NCBI RefSeq assembly: GCF_003284965.1
Contig: NZ_QMEW01000032.1
Coordinates: 1-62,647 of the forward strand
Source of the DNA: Mycolicibacterium sp. GF69
Lineage (GTDB): Bacteria > Actinomycetota > Actinomycetes > Mycobacteriales > Mycobacteriaceae
DNA length: 62,647 nt
Direction of reading: 5' to 3'
The notes under the pieces: model-generated
Database searches by the model: none
Told to the model about the DNA's origin: nothing
The model's input: only the letters and a program-made list of their open reading frames with translations
Program-made: the position numbers and the translations under genes
Shown: one piece after another, positions 16,806 through 25,761 of the stretch
Position numbering within the stretch: position 1 is the stretch's first letter
Layout: each line of letters opens with the position of its first letter

Positions 16806-18438
16806 GATGCGTTCCAGGTTCAGGGGGTTCGGACAGGCGGTGGTGAACCGGCTGCCGCAACTCGGTGTCGCCATCGTCGCCGGGGTCCTGCTGTGTCTGA
16901 GCTTCCCGCCGTTCGGGTGGTGGTATCTCGGGTTCCTCGCTTTCGCGCTGCTGGCCTGGGTGTTGACGCGCGAAACCACAACGCCGCTCGGCGGATTCGG
17001 CTACGGCTTCCTGTTCGGGGCGACGTTCTACCTGCCGCTGCTGCCGTGGGTCGGGACGTTCGTCGGTCCCGTGCCGTGGATCGGCTTGTCGCTCGTCGAA
17101 GCGTTGTTCCCCGCGCTGTTCGGCGCCGCCGCGGTGACCGTCCGTCGGTTGCCGGGCTGGCCGCTGTGGTTCGCCGGCCTGTGGACGACGCAGGAGTGGC
17201 TCAAATCGACGCTGCCCTTCGGCGGGTTTCCGTGGGGCGTCGTCGGCTACGGCCAGAGCGAGAGCCCGCTGCGGTCGATCGCCCAACTCGGCGGGGTACC
17301 GCTGCTGTCGTTCGCCGTGGTACTCGTCGGATTCTGCTTGGCGGCAATTGTTTTCGAGGTTGTGCAGTGGTTTCGACGCGATCCCGGAGTCACCGCCGCG
17401 CCGCCGGCCGTGGTGGTGCCCGGCGTGTGTATCAGCGTGGTGCTGCTCGTCACCGCGCTGACGTGGCCGCACGTCCGCCAGTCCGGGGTCGGCGCCGGTG
17501 ACGACCGGTCGATCACCGTCGCCGTGGTGCAGGGCAACGTGCCGCGGCTCGGGTTGGACTTCAACGCCCAGCGGCGCGCCGTGCTCGACAACCACGTCCG
17601 CGAGACGATGCGGTTGGCCGAGGACGTGCGGGCCGGGCGGGCACCGCACCCGACGTTCGTGGTCTGGCCGGAGAACTCCTCTGATATCGACCCGTTGGCC
17701 AATCCCGATGCGAGCGAAGCCATCTCGGCTGCCGCGTCGGCGATCGATGCACCGATTCTGGTGGGCGCGGTGGTCGAGGCGCCCGGGGCCACCGCTGAGA
17801 ATCCGGCGTCGACGAATTCGGTGATCGTGTGGAATCCGGGCAGCGGGCCAGGCGAGCGCCACGACAAGCAGATCGTGCAGCCGTTCGGGGAGTACCTGCC
17901 GTGGCGCAGTTTCTTCCGGCGGTTCTCGGAGTATGCGGACCGCGCCGGGTACTTCGTGCCGGGCGACGGCACCGGCGTCGTGCATCCCGCGGGTGTGCCG
18001 GTGGGCGTGGCAACCTGCTGGGAGGTCATCTTCGACCGGGCGCCCCGCGAGGCGGTGCGCAACGGCGCCCAACTGCTCGTCGTGCCCTCCAACAACGCGA
18101 CCTTCACCGAGTCGATGAGCGAACAACAACTCGCGTTCGCCCGGCTACGCGCGGTCGAACACGACCGCTACGTCGTGGTGGCCGGGACGACGGGTATCAG
18201 CGCGATCATCGCGCCCGACGGCCGTGAGCTGTCGCGTACCGCGTTCTACGAGCCGGCCTACCTGGAATCCGCGGTACGGCTGAAAACGCAGCTCACAACG
18301 GCAACGCGGTGGGGACCGCTGGTGGAGGGACTGCTGATCGCCCTCGGCGTGGGCAGTCTGATCGCCGCGATACTGCACAATGAGAGCTTTGTGCGTCGCC
18401 GATTGAGCGGCGACAACAAAGATAGAGGAGCTAAATGA
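16798..18438 (+). CDS. lnt: Apolipoprotein N-acyltransferase Lnt
   Basis: 546 residues. About six N-terminal membrane helices (residues about 15-235) precede a nitrilase-like domain. The catalytic triad is visible: E292 in VWPENSSD, K357 in HDKQIVQPFGEYLPW and C407 in VATCWEVIFD. It adds the third acyl chain to the N-terminal cysteine of lipoproteins at the outer membrane face. ATG 16798 overlaps the previous gene by 8 bp; ATG 16807 is an alternative. In M. tuberculosis this domain is fused to Ppm1 (Rv2051c); here the two are separate, as in M. smegmatis. Confidence 0.95.
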   Translation: MAEMRSRFRGFGQAVVNRLPQLGVAIVAGVLLCLSFPPFGWWYLGFLAFALLAWVLTRETTTPLGGFGYGFLFGATFYLPLLPWVGTFVGPVPWIGLSLVEALFPALFGAAAVTVRRLPGWPLWFAGLWTTQEWLKSTLPFGGFPWGVVGYGQSESPLRSIAQLGGVPLLSFAVVLVGFCLAAIVFEVVQWFRRDPGVTAAPPAVVVPGVCISVVLLVTALTWPHVRQSGVGAGDDRSITVAVVQGNVPRLGLDFNAQRRAVLDNHVRETMRLAEDVRAGRAPHPTFVVWPENSSDIDPLANPDASEAISAAASAIDAPILVGAVVEAPGATAENPASTNSVIVWNPGSGPGERHDKQIVQPFGEYLPWRSFFRRFSEYADRAGYFVPGDGTGVVHPAGVPVGVATCWEVIFDRAPREAVRNGAQLLVVPSNNATFTESMSEQQLAFARLRAVEHDRYVVVAGTTGISAIIAPDGRELSRTAFYEPAYLESAVRLKTQLTTATRWGPLVEGLLIALGVGSLIAAILHNESFVRRRLSGDNKDRGAK

Positions 18439-19211
18439 CGACGGGCCGGGACCCGGGGGCACGCCCAAGCCAGCGCACGCTGGTCATCATCCCCACCTAC
18501 AACGAGCGGGAGAACCTGCCGCTGATCGTCGACCGCGTCCAGACGGCGAGGCCCGACGTCCATCTCCTGATCGTCGACGACGGCAGTCCCGACGGCACCG
18601 GCAAGCTCGCCGACGACCTCGCACTCGCCGATGCGGACCGGATTCACGTCATGCACCGCACGGCCAAAGGCGGCCTTGGCGCGGCGTACCTCGCCGGGTT
18701 CGCGTGGGGGTTGGGGCGCGAGTACGACGTACTCGTCGAGATGGACGCCGACGGCAGTCATCCGCCCGAGCAGTTGTACCGGTTGCTCGACGCGATCGAT
18801 GCCGGAGCCGACGTGGTGATCGGCTCGCGCTACGTCGACGGGGGACAGGTACGTAACTGGCCGCGCCGCCGCCTGGTGCTGTCGCGCACCGCCAACGGCT
18901 ACTCCCGCGTCCTGCTGGGCGTGGACATTCACGACATCACCGCCGGTTATCGCGCATACCGCCGCGAGGTGCTGGAGAAGATCGACCTGTCCGCCGTCGA
19001 TTCCAAGGGTTACTGCTTCCAGATCGATCTGACGTGGCGCTCGATCAACAATGGATTCGTCGTCGTCGAGGTGCCGATCACCTTCACCGAGCGCGAATTC
19101 GGGCAGTCCAAGATGAGCGGATCCAACATCCGCGAAGCCCTGTTCAAGGTCGCCGAGTGGGGTATCCGAGGCCGCTTCAACCGTGCCCGTGGGGCGCGAG
19201 TCACGCACTGA
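18435..19211 (+). CDS. ppm1: Polyprenol-phosphate mannose synthase Ppm1
   Basis: 258 residues of GT2 glycosyltransferase. VIIPTYNERENLPLIV is the nucleotide-sugar start, DDGSPDGTG the first Asp motif, and EMDADGSHPPEQL the metal-binding DAD. It makes polyprenyl-phosphomannose from GDP-mannose for lipoglycan, lipomannan and protein mannosylation. In mycobacteria it works with Lnt, which anchors or stimulates it. The ATG overlaps the lnt stop by 4 bp (ATGA), and a ribosome site (AGAGGAG) lies at the end of lnt. Confidence 0.96.
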   Translation: MTTGRDPGARPSQRTLVIIPTYNERENLPLIVDRVQTARPDVHLLIVDDGSPDGTGKLADDLALADADRIHVMHRTAKGGLGAAYLAGFAWGLGREYDVLVEMDADGSHPPEQLYRLLDAIDAGADVVIGSRYVDGGQVRNWPRRRLVLSRTANGYSRVLLGVDIHDITAGYRAYRREVLEKIDLSAVDSKGYCFQIDLTWRSINNGFVVVEVPITFTEREFGQSKMSGSNIREALFKVAEWGIRGRFNRARGARVTH

Positions 19212-19234
19212 CCGCACACGCACACGCACAAATC

Positions 19235-19300
19235 CCGCGAGCGACCGTGTTTGTTCCCCCGGCACGCCGTGATCTGCTGGCAGCAAGCGGTCGCTCGCGG
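19235..19300. terminator. Large inverted repeat between convergent ppm1 and rbpA
   Basis: Perfect 13-bp arms CCGCGAGCGACCG (19235-19247) and CGGTCGCTCGCGG (19288-19300) with a 40-nt loop, 24 bp after the ppm1 stop and 43 bp before the rbpA stop. It shares the CGCGAGCG arm core and the long loop with the element at 3963-4023. Confidence 0.55.
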
Positions 19301-19342
19301 CTGATGAGGCGGCCGCTGCTGGTGAGGGGCTCGGGGTGGGGG

Positions 19343-19678
19343 TCAGCCGCGGCGGCGGGCCTTGATGATGTCGAGCCGCTCCTTGAGCAGTTCCTCGAGT
19401 TCCTCGACCGACCGGCGCTCGAGCAGCATGTCCCAATGCGTCCGCGGCGGCTTGGTCTTCTTGGGCTCGGGTGCGTCACCCTCGATCAGGGTGCCTTCCA
19501 TGCCGTTGCGGCACAGCCAGGTGTGGGGGATCTCGGCGTCGTCGGCGAACGGCACGTCGAACTCTTCGCCGTTGTCGGTGCGGTAGCGCGCGACCTGACG
19601 CGGCGCCAAGTCGTGATTACGGTCGGTCTCGTAGCTCACGGCTCCGAGGCGACTTCCCCTCAAGACACGATCAGCCAT
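19343..19678 (-). CDS. rbpA: RNA polymerase-binding protein RbpA
   Basis: 111 residues, the exact length of mycobacterial RbpA (Rv2050). It begins MADRVLRGSRLGAVSYETD, then the RbpA core barrel NGEEFDVPFADDAEIP with WLCRNGMEGTLIEGD, a basic linker PEPKKTKPPRTHWDMLLERR, and the sigma-interacting C-terminal helix ELEELLKERLDII. It binds group 1 and 2 sigma factors and stabilises open complexes. I chose ATG 19678, preceded by a GAGGAG ribosome site, over the longer frame that starts at 19723. It is convergent with ppm1. Confidence 0.97.
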   Translation of the reverse strand: MADRVLRGSRLGAVSYETDRNHDLAPRQVARYRTDNGEEFDVPFADDAEIPHTWLCRNGMEGTLIEGDAPEPKKTKPPRTHWDMLLERRSVEELEELLKERLDIIKARRRG

Positions 19679-19804
19679 CGTCAAACACTCCTCGATCAGC
19701 GCGTATTGGTCCGGGTTATTCAACGCAGCAGCATGCTGTGAAGTTCCCGACTCGACCGTCGATGATACCGGGAATCGGCTGACCCGCGGTTTACAGTCAC
19801 GTCC

Positions 19805-20146
19805 GTGACAACCGGGATCAAGAAGCGTCTGCGCCCTCAGTCTTGTCGCTGGTGCGGTCGTGAGGTCGCCGACGTGGGACTGGGCCGGCGTCGGCAGTAC
19901 TGCAGGCAGTCCTGTCGGCAGCGCGCATACGAGCAGCGCAGCCTGATCAGAGGCACTTCGTTGGCGCCCGACGCGGTGGTGTTGAGCCCCGAGGAGGCTG
20001 CCGAACTCTCGGATCGTGTCTACCAGGTTCGATGCGCCGCCGAGGACGTCGCGACGGCCATCGAAGAGGGTGCGGAGACCGGCGAGTTGCGGGAGTTGTG
20101 CGATGCGTTGATGCAGGCGGCCAAGGCCGCTGACGGTTGGCGCTGA
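19805..20146 (+). CDS. Small cysteine-rich protein, Rv2049c-like position
   Basis: 113 residues. The N-terminal third has CRWCGREV followed by RRRQYCRQSCRQRAYEQR, a four-cysteine zinc-ribbon-like pattern embedded in basic residues that could contact nucleic acid. The rest is predicted helical and acidic (LSPEEAAELSDRVYQVR and EEGAETGELRELCDAL). GTG 19805 starts the frame, divergent from rbpA. It holds the position of Rv2049c. Function unknown. Confidence 0.75.
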   Translation: MTTGIKKRLRPQSCRWCGREVADVGLGRRRQYCRQSCRQRAYEQRSLIRGTSLAPDAVVLSPEEAAELSDRVYQVRCAAEDVATAIEEGAETGELRELCDALMQAAKAADGWR

Positions 20147-20186
20147 CCGCAGACTTCGCCGATCGTGCGGCGAAACGGGCCGCCGG

Positions 20187-20861
20187 TCAGCAGCTGAACT
20201 TCTCGCCGGTCTGCGGCGGTGCGCTGACCGGTTTCAGGCAGCCGAACGGCTCGATGCCGGCGTCGCTGAACCCGACCGCGGACTGGAATGCGTAGTTGAC
20301 GCAGAACAGCGCGACGGGGTCGGTGCGGCACCGGTAGTCCCCGAACGCGAGGACCTGCCCGTACGGCAGCTCGGAACCCTGACCGACAGTGAACCGGCCG
20401 GGGTCACCGTGCACGGATCCGACGGTGACGCTCTTTCCGTCGTAGTCGACCCAGCCGCCCTTCCACTCGCCGTAGGCATCCGCCGGCCGCGGCGGCGGGT
20501 CGACGAGGTCCACCAGGCACGCCAGGGCGCCGTCGCTGAAGTCCGCGTCGGTCATACAGCTGGTCTTGCCCGACGGCGTCGTGAACGCGACGTCCTGACC
20601 GAGGTCCGTGGTCTGGCCGTCCCGGGTGGCCGAGTGGAACCGGCCGGCGTCAGCGGGTTCGCCGGCTTCGACCCAGGCGATGACGTCGGCCACCGGAGCG
20701 CCAGGGGCGGGTGGCGTGGTCGGTTTCGGCGTGGTCGTGGTTCGCGACGGCGAGCTCGCCGAGGGCGACGGTGGAATCGGTTCGATTCGCTCGGCCTGCC
20801 CGCCCGTCGTCGAGGAACATCCTGCCACCAGAACAGACGCGATCAGCACAGCCATTCGCAT
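20187..20861 (-). CDS. lppI: Putative lipoprotein, LppI-like
   Basis: 224 residues with a lipoprotein signal: MRMAVLIASVLVAGC places the lipobox cysteine at residue 15. A serine/threonine/proline-rich linker (about 20-55) is followed by a secreted domain with paired cysteines (SCMTDADFSDGALACL, YRCRTDPVALFCV, GCLKP and a C-terminal FSC) that probably form disulfides. ATG 20861 was chosen because it gives the signal peptide; the frame itself runs further upstream. Position next to lipT matches Rv2046 (LppI). Function unknown. Confidence 0.8.
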   Translation of the reverse strand: MRMAVLIASVLVAGCSSTTGGQAERIEPIPPSPSASSPSRTTTTPKPTTPPAPGAPVADVIAWVEAGEPADAGRFHSATRDGQTTDLGQDVAFTTPSGKTSCMTDADFSDGALACLVDLVDPPPRPADAYGEWKGGWVDYDGKSVTVGSVHGDPGRFTVGQGSELPYGQVLAFGDYRCRTDPVALFCVNYAFQSAVGFSDAGIEPFGCLKPVSAPPQTGEKFSC

Positions 20862-20930
20862 ACCGGCCAGGCTAGCGGGCCGACACGCAATCCCTGACCA
20901 GGCGCGGCGGAAGACCATTGCTAACGTCGG

Positions 20931-22442
20931 ATGATGCACGAACATACCGTCCGCGCAGCGATCAACTCCGGAACGATCGAGGGTTTCACCCGCGACGGCG
21001 TGCACCGTTGGCGAGCAATTCCATACGCCCGCCCCCCGGTCGGTCCGCTGCGCCTGCGTGCCCCGGCGCCCGTGCAGCCGTGGCGCGGTGTGCGCTACTG
21101 CCACGGCTACGGCAATTGCGCGCCCCAGCAACGCATGTACACGCTGCTGGCGCCTGGCAAGTATCAGCCGATGAGCGAGGACTGCCTGACCCTCAATGTG
21201 GTGAGCCCGAAGAGGCGCTCGGAGTCTTCGCTGCCGGTGATGGTCTTCATCCACGGTGGCGGATACTTCATGGGCAGTTCGGCCACACCCATCTATGACG
21301 GTGCGGCGCTGGCCCGCAGCGGCTGTGTGTACGTCTCGGTCAACTACCGGTTGGGCGCGCTGGGGTGTCTGGACCTGTCGTCGCTGTCCACCGAGGACGT
21401 CACCATCGACGACAACCTGTATCTACGCGATCTGGTGATGGCGCTGCACTGGGTACGCGACAACATCGAGGTCTTCGGTGGTGACCCGGACAACGTGACG
21501 ATCTTCGGCGAAAGTGCAGGCGCGCACGCCGTGGCCACACTGCTGGCCGTGCCGGCAGCGAAAGGTCTCTTCGCCCAAGCGATTTCGGAGAGTCCGGCCG
21601 CCGGGATGGTGCGAACCCCCGAGGTGGCGGCGCAGTACGCGTCGAGGTTTGCGACGCTGCTCGGCGCTCGGGACGGTGACGGCGCCGACGCAGTGCTGGC
21701 GGCCCGTCCGGCCGAAATGGTGAGCGCCTTCGAACGGCTCATCAAACAAGGCCAGCGCGAGATGCTCGGCGCCTTCGCGGCGGGACCCACCAGCGGAACC
21801 GACTATCTGCCACTGGATCCGGTGGCGGCGATGCGCACCGGTAAGGCGCACCGGGTGCCGCTCATCGTCGGGACGAACGCCGAAGAGGCGAAGCTGTTCG
21901 GCCGCTTTTTGAAGCTGCTGCCGATGTCGGAGCCGATGATCGAGAGGTTGCTCGCCGAAGCCGAACCCGAAGAGCGAGAACGGATCACCGCGGCCTACCC
22001 GGGCTATCCGGACCAGAGGGCATGCATCCAGTTCGGCAGCGACTTCGCATTCGGCTCGGCCGCATGGCAGATAGCCGAGGCGCACAGCCGCCACGCACCG
22101 ACGTACCTGTACCGCTACGACTATGCACCGCGCCCGCTGCGTTGGTCGGGTCTCGGCGCCACCCACGCCACCGAACTGCTGGCGGTGTTCGATGTGTACC
22201 GCACGAAGCTGGGTCGACTGCTCACCGCGGCCGGGGACAGCCGAACCGCGCTGCGGGTCAGCGACGACGTGCAACGCCGGTGGAACGAGTTCGCCCGCAC
22301 AGGCACCCCCGGTGCGGACTGGCCGCCGTACTCCAGCGCGGACCGCGCCGTGCGGGTTTTCGATCACCGCCCGCGCGTCGAATACGACCCCCACGCCGCC
22401 CGTCGGGAGGCGTGGGAAGGGTTCTCGCTGGCCGTGCGATAG
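20931..22442 (+). CDS. lipT: Type B carboxylesterase LipT
   Basis: 503 residues of the carboxylesterase/lipase family. IPYARPPVGPLRLRAP and EDCLTLNVVSP are early family signatures, VFIHGGGYFMG is the oxyanion hole, and FGESAGAHAVA holds the nucleophile S195. The catalytic His is probably in GATHATELLAVF near residue 410. It hydrolyses carboxylic esters; no signal peptide is seen. It is divergent from the lppI-like gene, the same pairing as Rv2046-Rv2045c. The frame begins with two ATG codons at 20931 and 20934. Confidence 0.92.
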   Translation: MMHEHTVRAAINSGTIEGFTRDGVHRWRAIPYARPPVGPLRLRAPAPVQPWRGVRYCHGYGNCAPQQRMYTLLAPGKYQPMSEDCLTLNVVSPKRRSESSLPVMVFIHGGGYFMGSSATPIYDGAALARSGCVYVSVNYRLGALGCLDLSSLSTEDVTIDDNLYLRDLVMALHWVRDNIEVFGGDPDNVTIFGESAGAHAVATLLAVPAAKGLFAQAISESPAAGMVRTPEVAAQYASRFATLLGARDGDGADAVLAARPAEMVSAFERLIKQGQREMLGAFAAGPTSGTDYLPLDPVAAMRTGKAHRVPLIVGTNAEEAKLFGRFLKLLPMSEPMIERLLAEAEPEERERITAAYPGYPDQRACIQFGSDFAFGSAAWQIAEAHSRHAPTYLYRYDYAPRPLRWSGLGATHATELLAVFDVYRTKLGRLLTAAGDSRTALRVSDDVQRRWNEFARTGTPGADWPPYSSADRAVRVFDHRPRVEYDPHAARREAWEGFSLAVR

Positions 22443-22489
22443 TGGCCTCCACCCGGGATGCCACCCGGAACGTCACACGGAGGTGACCA

Positions 22490-24445
22490 GTGCCCCCCAC
22501 CAACGTCGTCGAGCGGCCAGCAGAGTTGACCACCGACTGGCTGGCTTCGACGATCGGCTCACCGGTTGCGGAGTTCGCTTTCGAACGCATCGGCACCGGC
22601 CAGATGAGCGAGTGCTACCGCGTCACGCTGACCTACGCGAACGGCGAGGACGGGCCGGGGTCGGTCGTACTCAAGGTGGCCGCCACCGACCCGGTGAGCA
22701 GGCAGACCGGGTTGGCGCTCGGCCTCTACGAACGTGAGGTGCGGTTCTACACCGACATCGCGCCGCGCATCGGCGGGCCGGTGGCACCGTGCTATTCCTC
22801 GGGGTTCGACGCCGAGACCGGAGCATTCCATCTGCTGCTCGGCGACGCTGGGCCCGCGGTCGTCGGCGACGAAATCCGCGGCGCCTCAGCCGAACAGGCC
22901 ATGCTGGCCGTGTCCGAGCTCGGTCGGCTGCACAGCCCGCTGCTCGGCGATCCGGCGGCGGCCAGCGCCGAGTGGCTCAACCGGGAGGCTCCGGTCAACC
23001 AGGCGTTGATCGCGGGTCTGTACGCCGGATTCGCCGAACGCTACGCCGACAAGATCGCACCCGAGTACCGCACGGTGTGCGAACGGCTGGTCGCCAGCTT
23101 CGACGGATATCTGGCAGAAGAGTCGGCAGAAGACCGGGTCAAGGGGCTCGTGCACGGCGACTACCGCCTCGACAACATGCTGTTCGGCCAGCCCGGCGCC
23201 GACCGGCCGCTGACCGTCGTGGACTGGCAGACCGTCACCTGGGGTCCGGCGATGACGGACGTGGCGTACTTCCTCGGCTGCGCGCTGCCTGTGGACGTTC
23301 GTCGCGAGCACTACGACGCGCTGCTGAGCGCCTACCATCGCGCGTTGGGCCCGGAGGCGCCGATCAGCTTCGAGGATGTGCGCGACGGGGTGCGCAGGCA
23401 GACGTTCGCCGGCGTGATGATGGCGATCATCTCCTCGATGCTCGTCGAGCGGACCGACCGCGGCGACGAGATGTTCATGACGATGCTGCAGCGGCATTGC
23501 GAACATGTGCTCGACGTCGACGCGCTGAGCACGCTCCCCGAACCGGTTACCCCAGAACCGCTTACCCCGGCAGCCGACGACGAGGGCGAGCATCCTCCCG
23601 GTGACGAGCCGCTGTGGAACGAAAGCTGGTACTACGACTTCGTCGACCCAGAACAGCAGATCGGCGGATGGGTACGACTGGGGCTGTACCCGAATTTGAA
23701 GACGTCGTGGGTCAACGGTCTGGTGTGCGGACCGGACATTCCGACGTACGCGCTGCTCGACTTCGAGGACACCGGTGCCATCGAGTTGGTGCTCACCGCC
23801 GCCGAACCACTCAAGACCTATCGCGTCACGATGCGCGGGCGCGGCCAGGCCTATGACGACCCGGCCGGGCTGTTGCGCAACGAGTCCGGACGCCCGGTCG
23901 ACGTGTCGATGGAACTGGAGTGGACGACGGTGGGTACGCCGTACCTGTACCGGGTGACCCCGCGCTATGAGATCCCGTGCACGGTGTCGGGCACCGTCAC
24001 CGTCGACGGGCGCGAGTTGACGTTCACCGACGTACCGGGCCAGCGCGACCATTCCTGGGGTCTGCGCGACTGGTGGGCGATGGACTGGGTGTGGAGTGCG
24101 TTGCATCTCGACGACGGCACCCACCTGCATGGCGTCGACATCCGCATTCCCGGCGCCCCGCCGATGGGTATCGGTTATGTGCAACCACCCGGTGAGCCGC
24201 TGATCGAGTTGCAGACCGTGGCGGCGCAAGAGTCGTTCGCCGACAACGGTTTACCGGTGCAGACCACGCTGACTTTGGCGCCCGGCGACATCACCGCGAC
24301 CGTCGAGGTGCGCGGCCACGGACCGGTACTGCTGACCTCGCCCGACGGGCGGGTCAGTCAGTTTCCGCGCGCTTGGGCCACGGTGACGACGGCCGACGGC
24401 CGCACGGGCGTGGGCTGGCTGGAGTGGAACCGCAACCAGGTGTAG
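22490..24445 (+). CDS. Aminoglycoside-phosphotransferase-like kinase fused to a C-terminal DUF7064/7065-type domain
   Basis: 651 residues in two parts. Residues 1 to about 345 are an APH/choline-kinase-like domain. VVLKVAA holds the probable ATP-binding lysine, VHGDYRLDNMLF is the Brenner motif with the catalytic Asp, and VVDWQTVTWGP is the metal motif. Residues about 375-651 form a beta-rich domain, starting at WYYDFVDPEQQIGGW, found in actinobacteria as a separate protein. I know no reaction for this fusion. It may phosphorylate a lipid-like or xenobiotic hydroxyl compound. It starts at GTG 22490, 47 bp after lipT. Confidence 0.85.
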   Translation: MPPTNVVERPAELTTDWLASTIGSPVAEFAFERIGTGQMSECYRVTLTYANGEDGPGSVVLKVAATDPVSRQTGLALGLYEREVRFYTDIAPRIGGPVAPCYSSGFDAETGAFHLLLGDAGPAVVGDEIRGASAEQAMLAVSELGRLHSPLLGDPAAASAEWLNREAPVNQALIAGLYAGFAERYADKIAPEYRTVCERLVASFDGYLAEESAEDRVKGLVHGDYRLDNMLFGQPGADRPLTVVDWQTVTWGPAMTDVAYFLGCALPVDVRREHYDALLSAYHRALGPEAPISFEDVRDGVRRQTFAGVMMAIISSMLVERTDRGDEMFMTMLQRHCEHVLDVDALSTLPEPVTPEPLTPAADDEGEHPPGDEPLWNESWYYDFVDPEQQIGGWVRLGLYPNLKTSWVNGLVCGPDIPTYALLDFEDTGAIELVLTAAEPLKTYRVTMRGRGQAYDDPAGLLRNESGRPVDVSMELEWTTVGTPYLYRVTPRYEIPCTVSGTVTVDGRELTFTDVPGQRDHSWGLRDWWAMDWVWSALHLDDGTHLHGVDIRIPGAPPMGIGYVQPPGEPLIELQTVAAQESFADNGLPVQTTLTLAPGDITATVEVRGHGPVLLTSPDGRVSQFPRAWATVTTADGRTGVGWLEWNRNQV

Positions 24446-24475
24446 GGAGCCCGCCCTCCTTGCTACGAGCGTGCG

Positions 24476-24805
24476 TCATCGCGGTGCGTACATGATCAGA
24501 CCGACGCCGACCAGACAGATCAGCGCGCCCGCGACGTCCCACCGGTCGGGCCGGAAGCCGTCGGCGACCATGCCCCAGGCGAGCGACCCGGCGATGAATA
24601 CCCCGCCGTACGCCGCCAGGACCCGGCCGAAATGGGCGTCGGGCTGGAAGGCGGCCACGAAACCGTAAGCACCGAGCGCCATCACGCCCGCGCCCATCCA
24701 CCACCAGCCGCGGTGTTCGCGCACGCCCTGCCACACCAGCCACGCGCCGCCGATCTCGAGTATGGCGGCGAGGACGAAAAGTACGACCGACTTGAGCAGC
24801 ACCAT
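24476..24805 (-). CDS. YnfA/UPF0060 family membrane protein
   Basis: 109 residues forming four membrane helices. Signatures are LEIGGAWLVWQGVRE near the start, FGRVLAAYGGVFIAGSLAWG in the third helix and GALICLVGVGLIMYAPR at the end. The family resembles small multidrug resistance-type proteins but has no settled substrate. ATG 24805 lies 5 bp after the stop of the SCO6745-like gene, so they are probably cotranscribed. Confidence 0.92.
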   Translation of the reverse strand: MVLLKSVVLFVLAAILEIGGAWLVWQGVREHRGWWWMGAGVMALGAYGFVAAFQPDAHFGRVLAAYGGVFIAGSLAWGMVADGFRPDRWDVAGALICLVGVGLIMYAPR

Positions 24806-24810
24806 GACGC

Positions 24811-25701
24811 TCAGCCTGCCGTGAGATGGGCGCTGTCGTCTTCGAGGTCGTCACGGCGTAGGCCCATCGGTGTCGCGACGGGCACATCGCCGCCTGCGAC
24901 CACCTTGCGGGTGATCGGTGTCAGCGCGCGGAACAGCGCCTCGACCGCGTCGTCGTCCAAGACGTCGAGCACAGCCAGCGCGAGCCGGTCGGTGCCGTCC
25001 TCGATCCGCTGCTTGAGGTCACGTCCGGCGTCGGTGAGGTCGTCGCCGTCCAGCAGTCCGCGGTCCGCCAGCCGGCCCCGGTAAAACTGCCACTCTTCGT
25101 CGTCGTAGTCGCGGCTGCGCATGATCATCTCCTTGGGCACCCGGCCCGCCGCGGCGTGCAGGATGTTGCTCTCGCGTCCGGCTATCCCGTGGCTGATGAG
25201 CAGCGCGATATGACCGTCGCCGCGCTGTTCGCGCAGCAGGGTGGCGGCGTGCCACAGCTTGGCCAACGGTTCGTCCGGCCACGGCAGGGCGGCATTGGCC
25301 GCGTACAACGGGCGGCCGTCCAGCGTGGCGTTGCGGGCCGCTTCGGCCAGCAGGTCCGCCGCGGTCGCCACGTCGTCGCCGTCCCCGACTCCGTACCGCT
25401 GCAGCGCCGCGACGGCGGATTCCCGTCGTGCCCGCAGCGCGTCGTCCGGAGAAGCGATGTCCCACGCCGCGGGCAGGGCCTTGGCGACACGGTCCGGCGC
25501 GAAGTTGTAGAACGCGGCGGTCACCACTTCGGCCGGTACCCGTCCCAGCGGCGCCGACCTGGCCGCGAAGTAGCCCATCCAAAACCCTTTGTAGCCAAGG
25601 CCGTCGAGTGCTGCGCGGGCTTCCGGGGCGAAGTAGGTGACGGCGTGCACGGGTTCGAATCGATCGAAGAACCGGCGCGCCAGCGTAGGTTGCCTGTCCA
25701 C
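24811..25701 (-). CDS. SCO6745 family protein
   Basis: 296 residues with the hallmark start RRFFDRFEPVHAVTYFAPEARAALDGLGYKGFWMGYFA and APLGRVPAEVVTAAFYNF. The C-terminal third, with DEEWQFYRGRLADRGLLDGDD and TDAGRDLKQRIEDGTDRL, looks like a winged-helix arm. The family is common in actinobacteria and its function is unknown. It is followed directly by the YnfA-like gene. Confidence 0.88.
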   Translation of the reverse strand: MDRQPTLARRFFDRFEPVHAVTYFAPEARAALDGLGYKGFWMGYFAARSAPLGRVPAEVVTAAFYNFAPDRVAKALPAAWDIASPDDALRARRESAVAALQRYGVGDGDDVATAADLLAEAARNATLDGRPLYAANAALPWPDEPLAKLWHAATLLREQRGDGHIALLISHGIAGRESNILHAAAGRVPKEMIMRSRDYDDEEWQFYRGRLADRGLLDGDDLTDAGRDLKQRIEDGTDRLALAVLDVLDDDAVEALFRALTPITRKVVAGGDVPVATPMGLRRDDLEDDSAHLTAG

Positions 25702-25761
25702 GTCGGAAGTTAACCACTACAGCGCGGTGTCGCCGCATCCCGCCCCGGTGGCCGCCAACGG

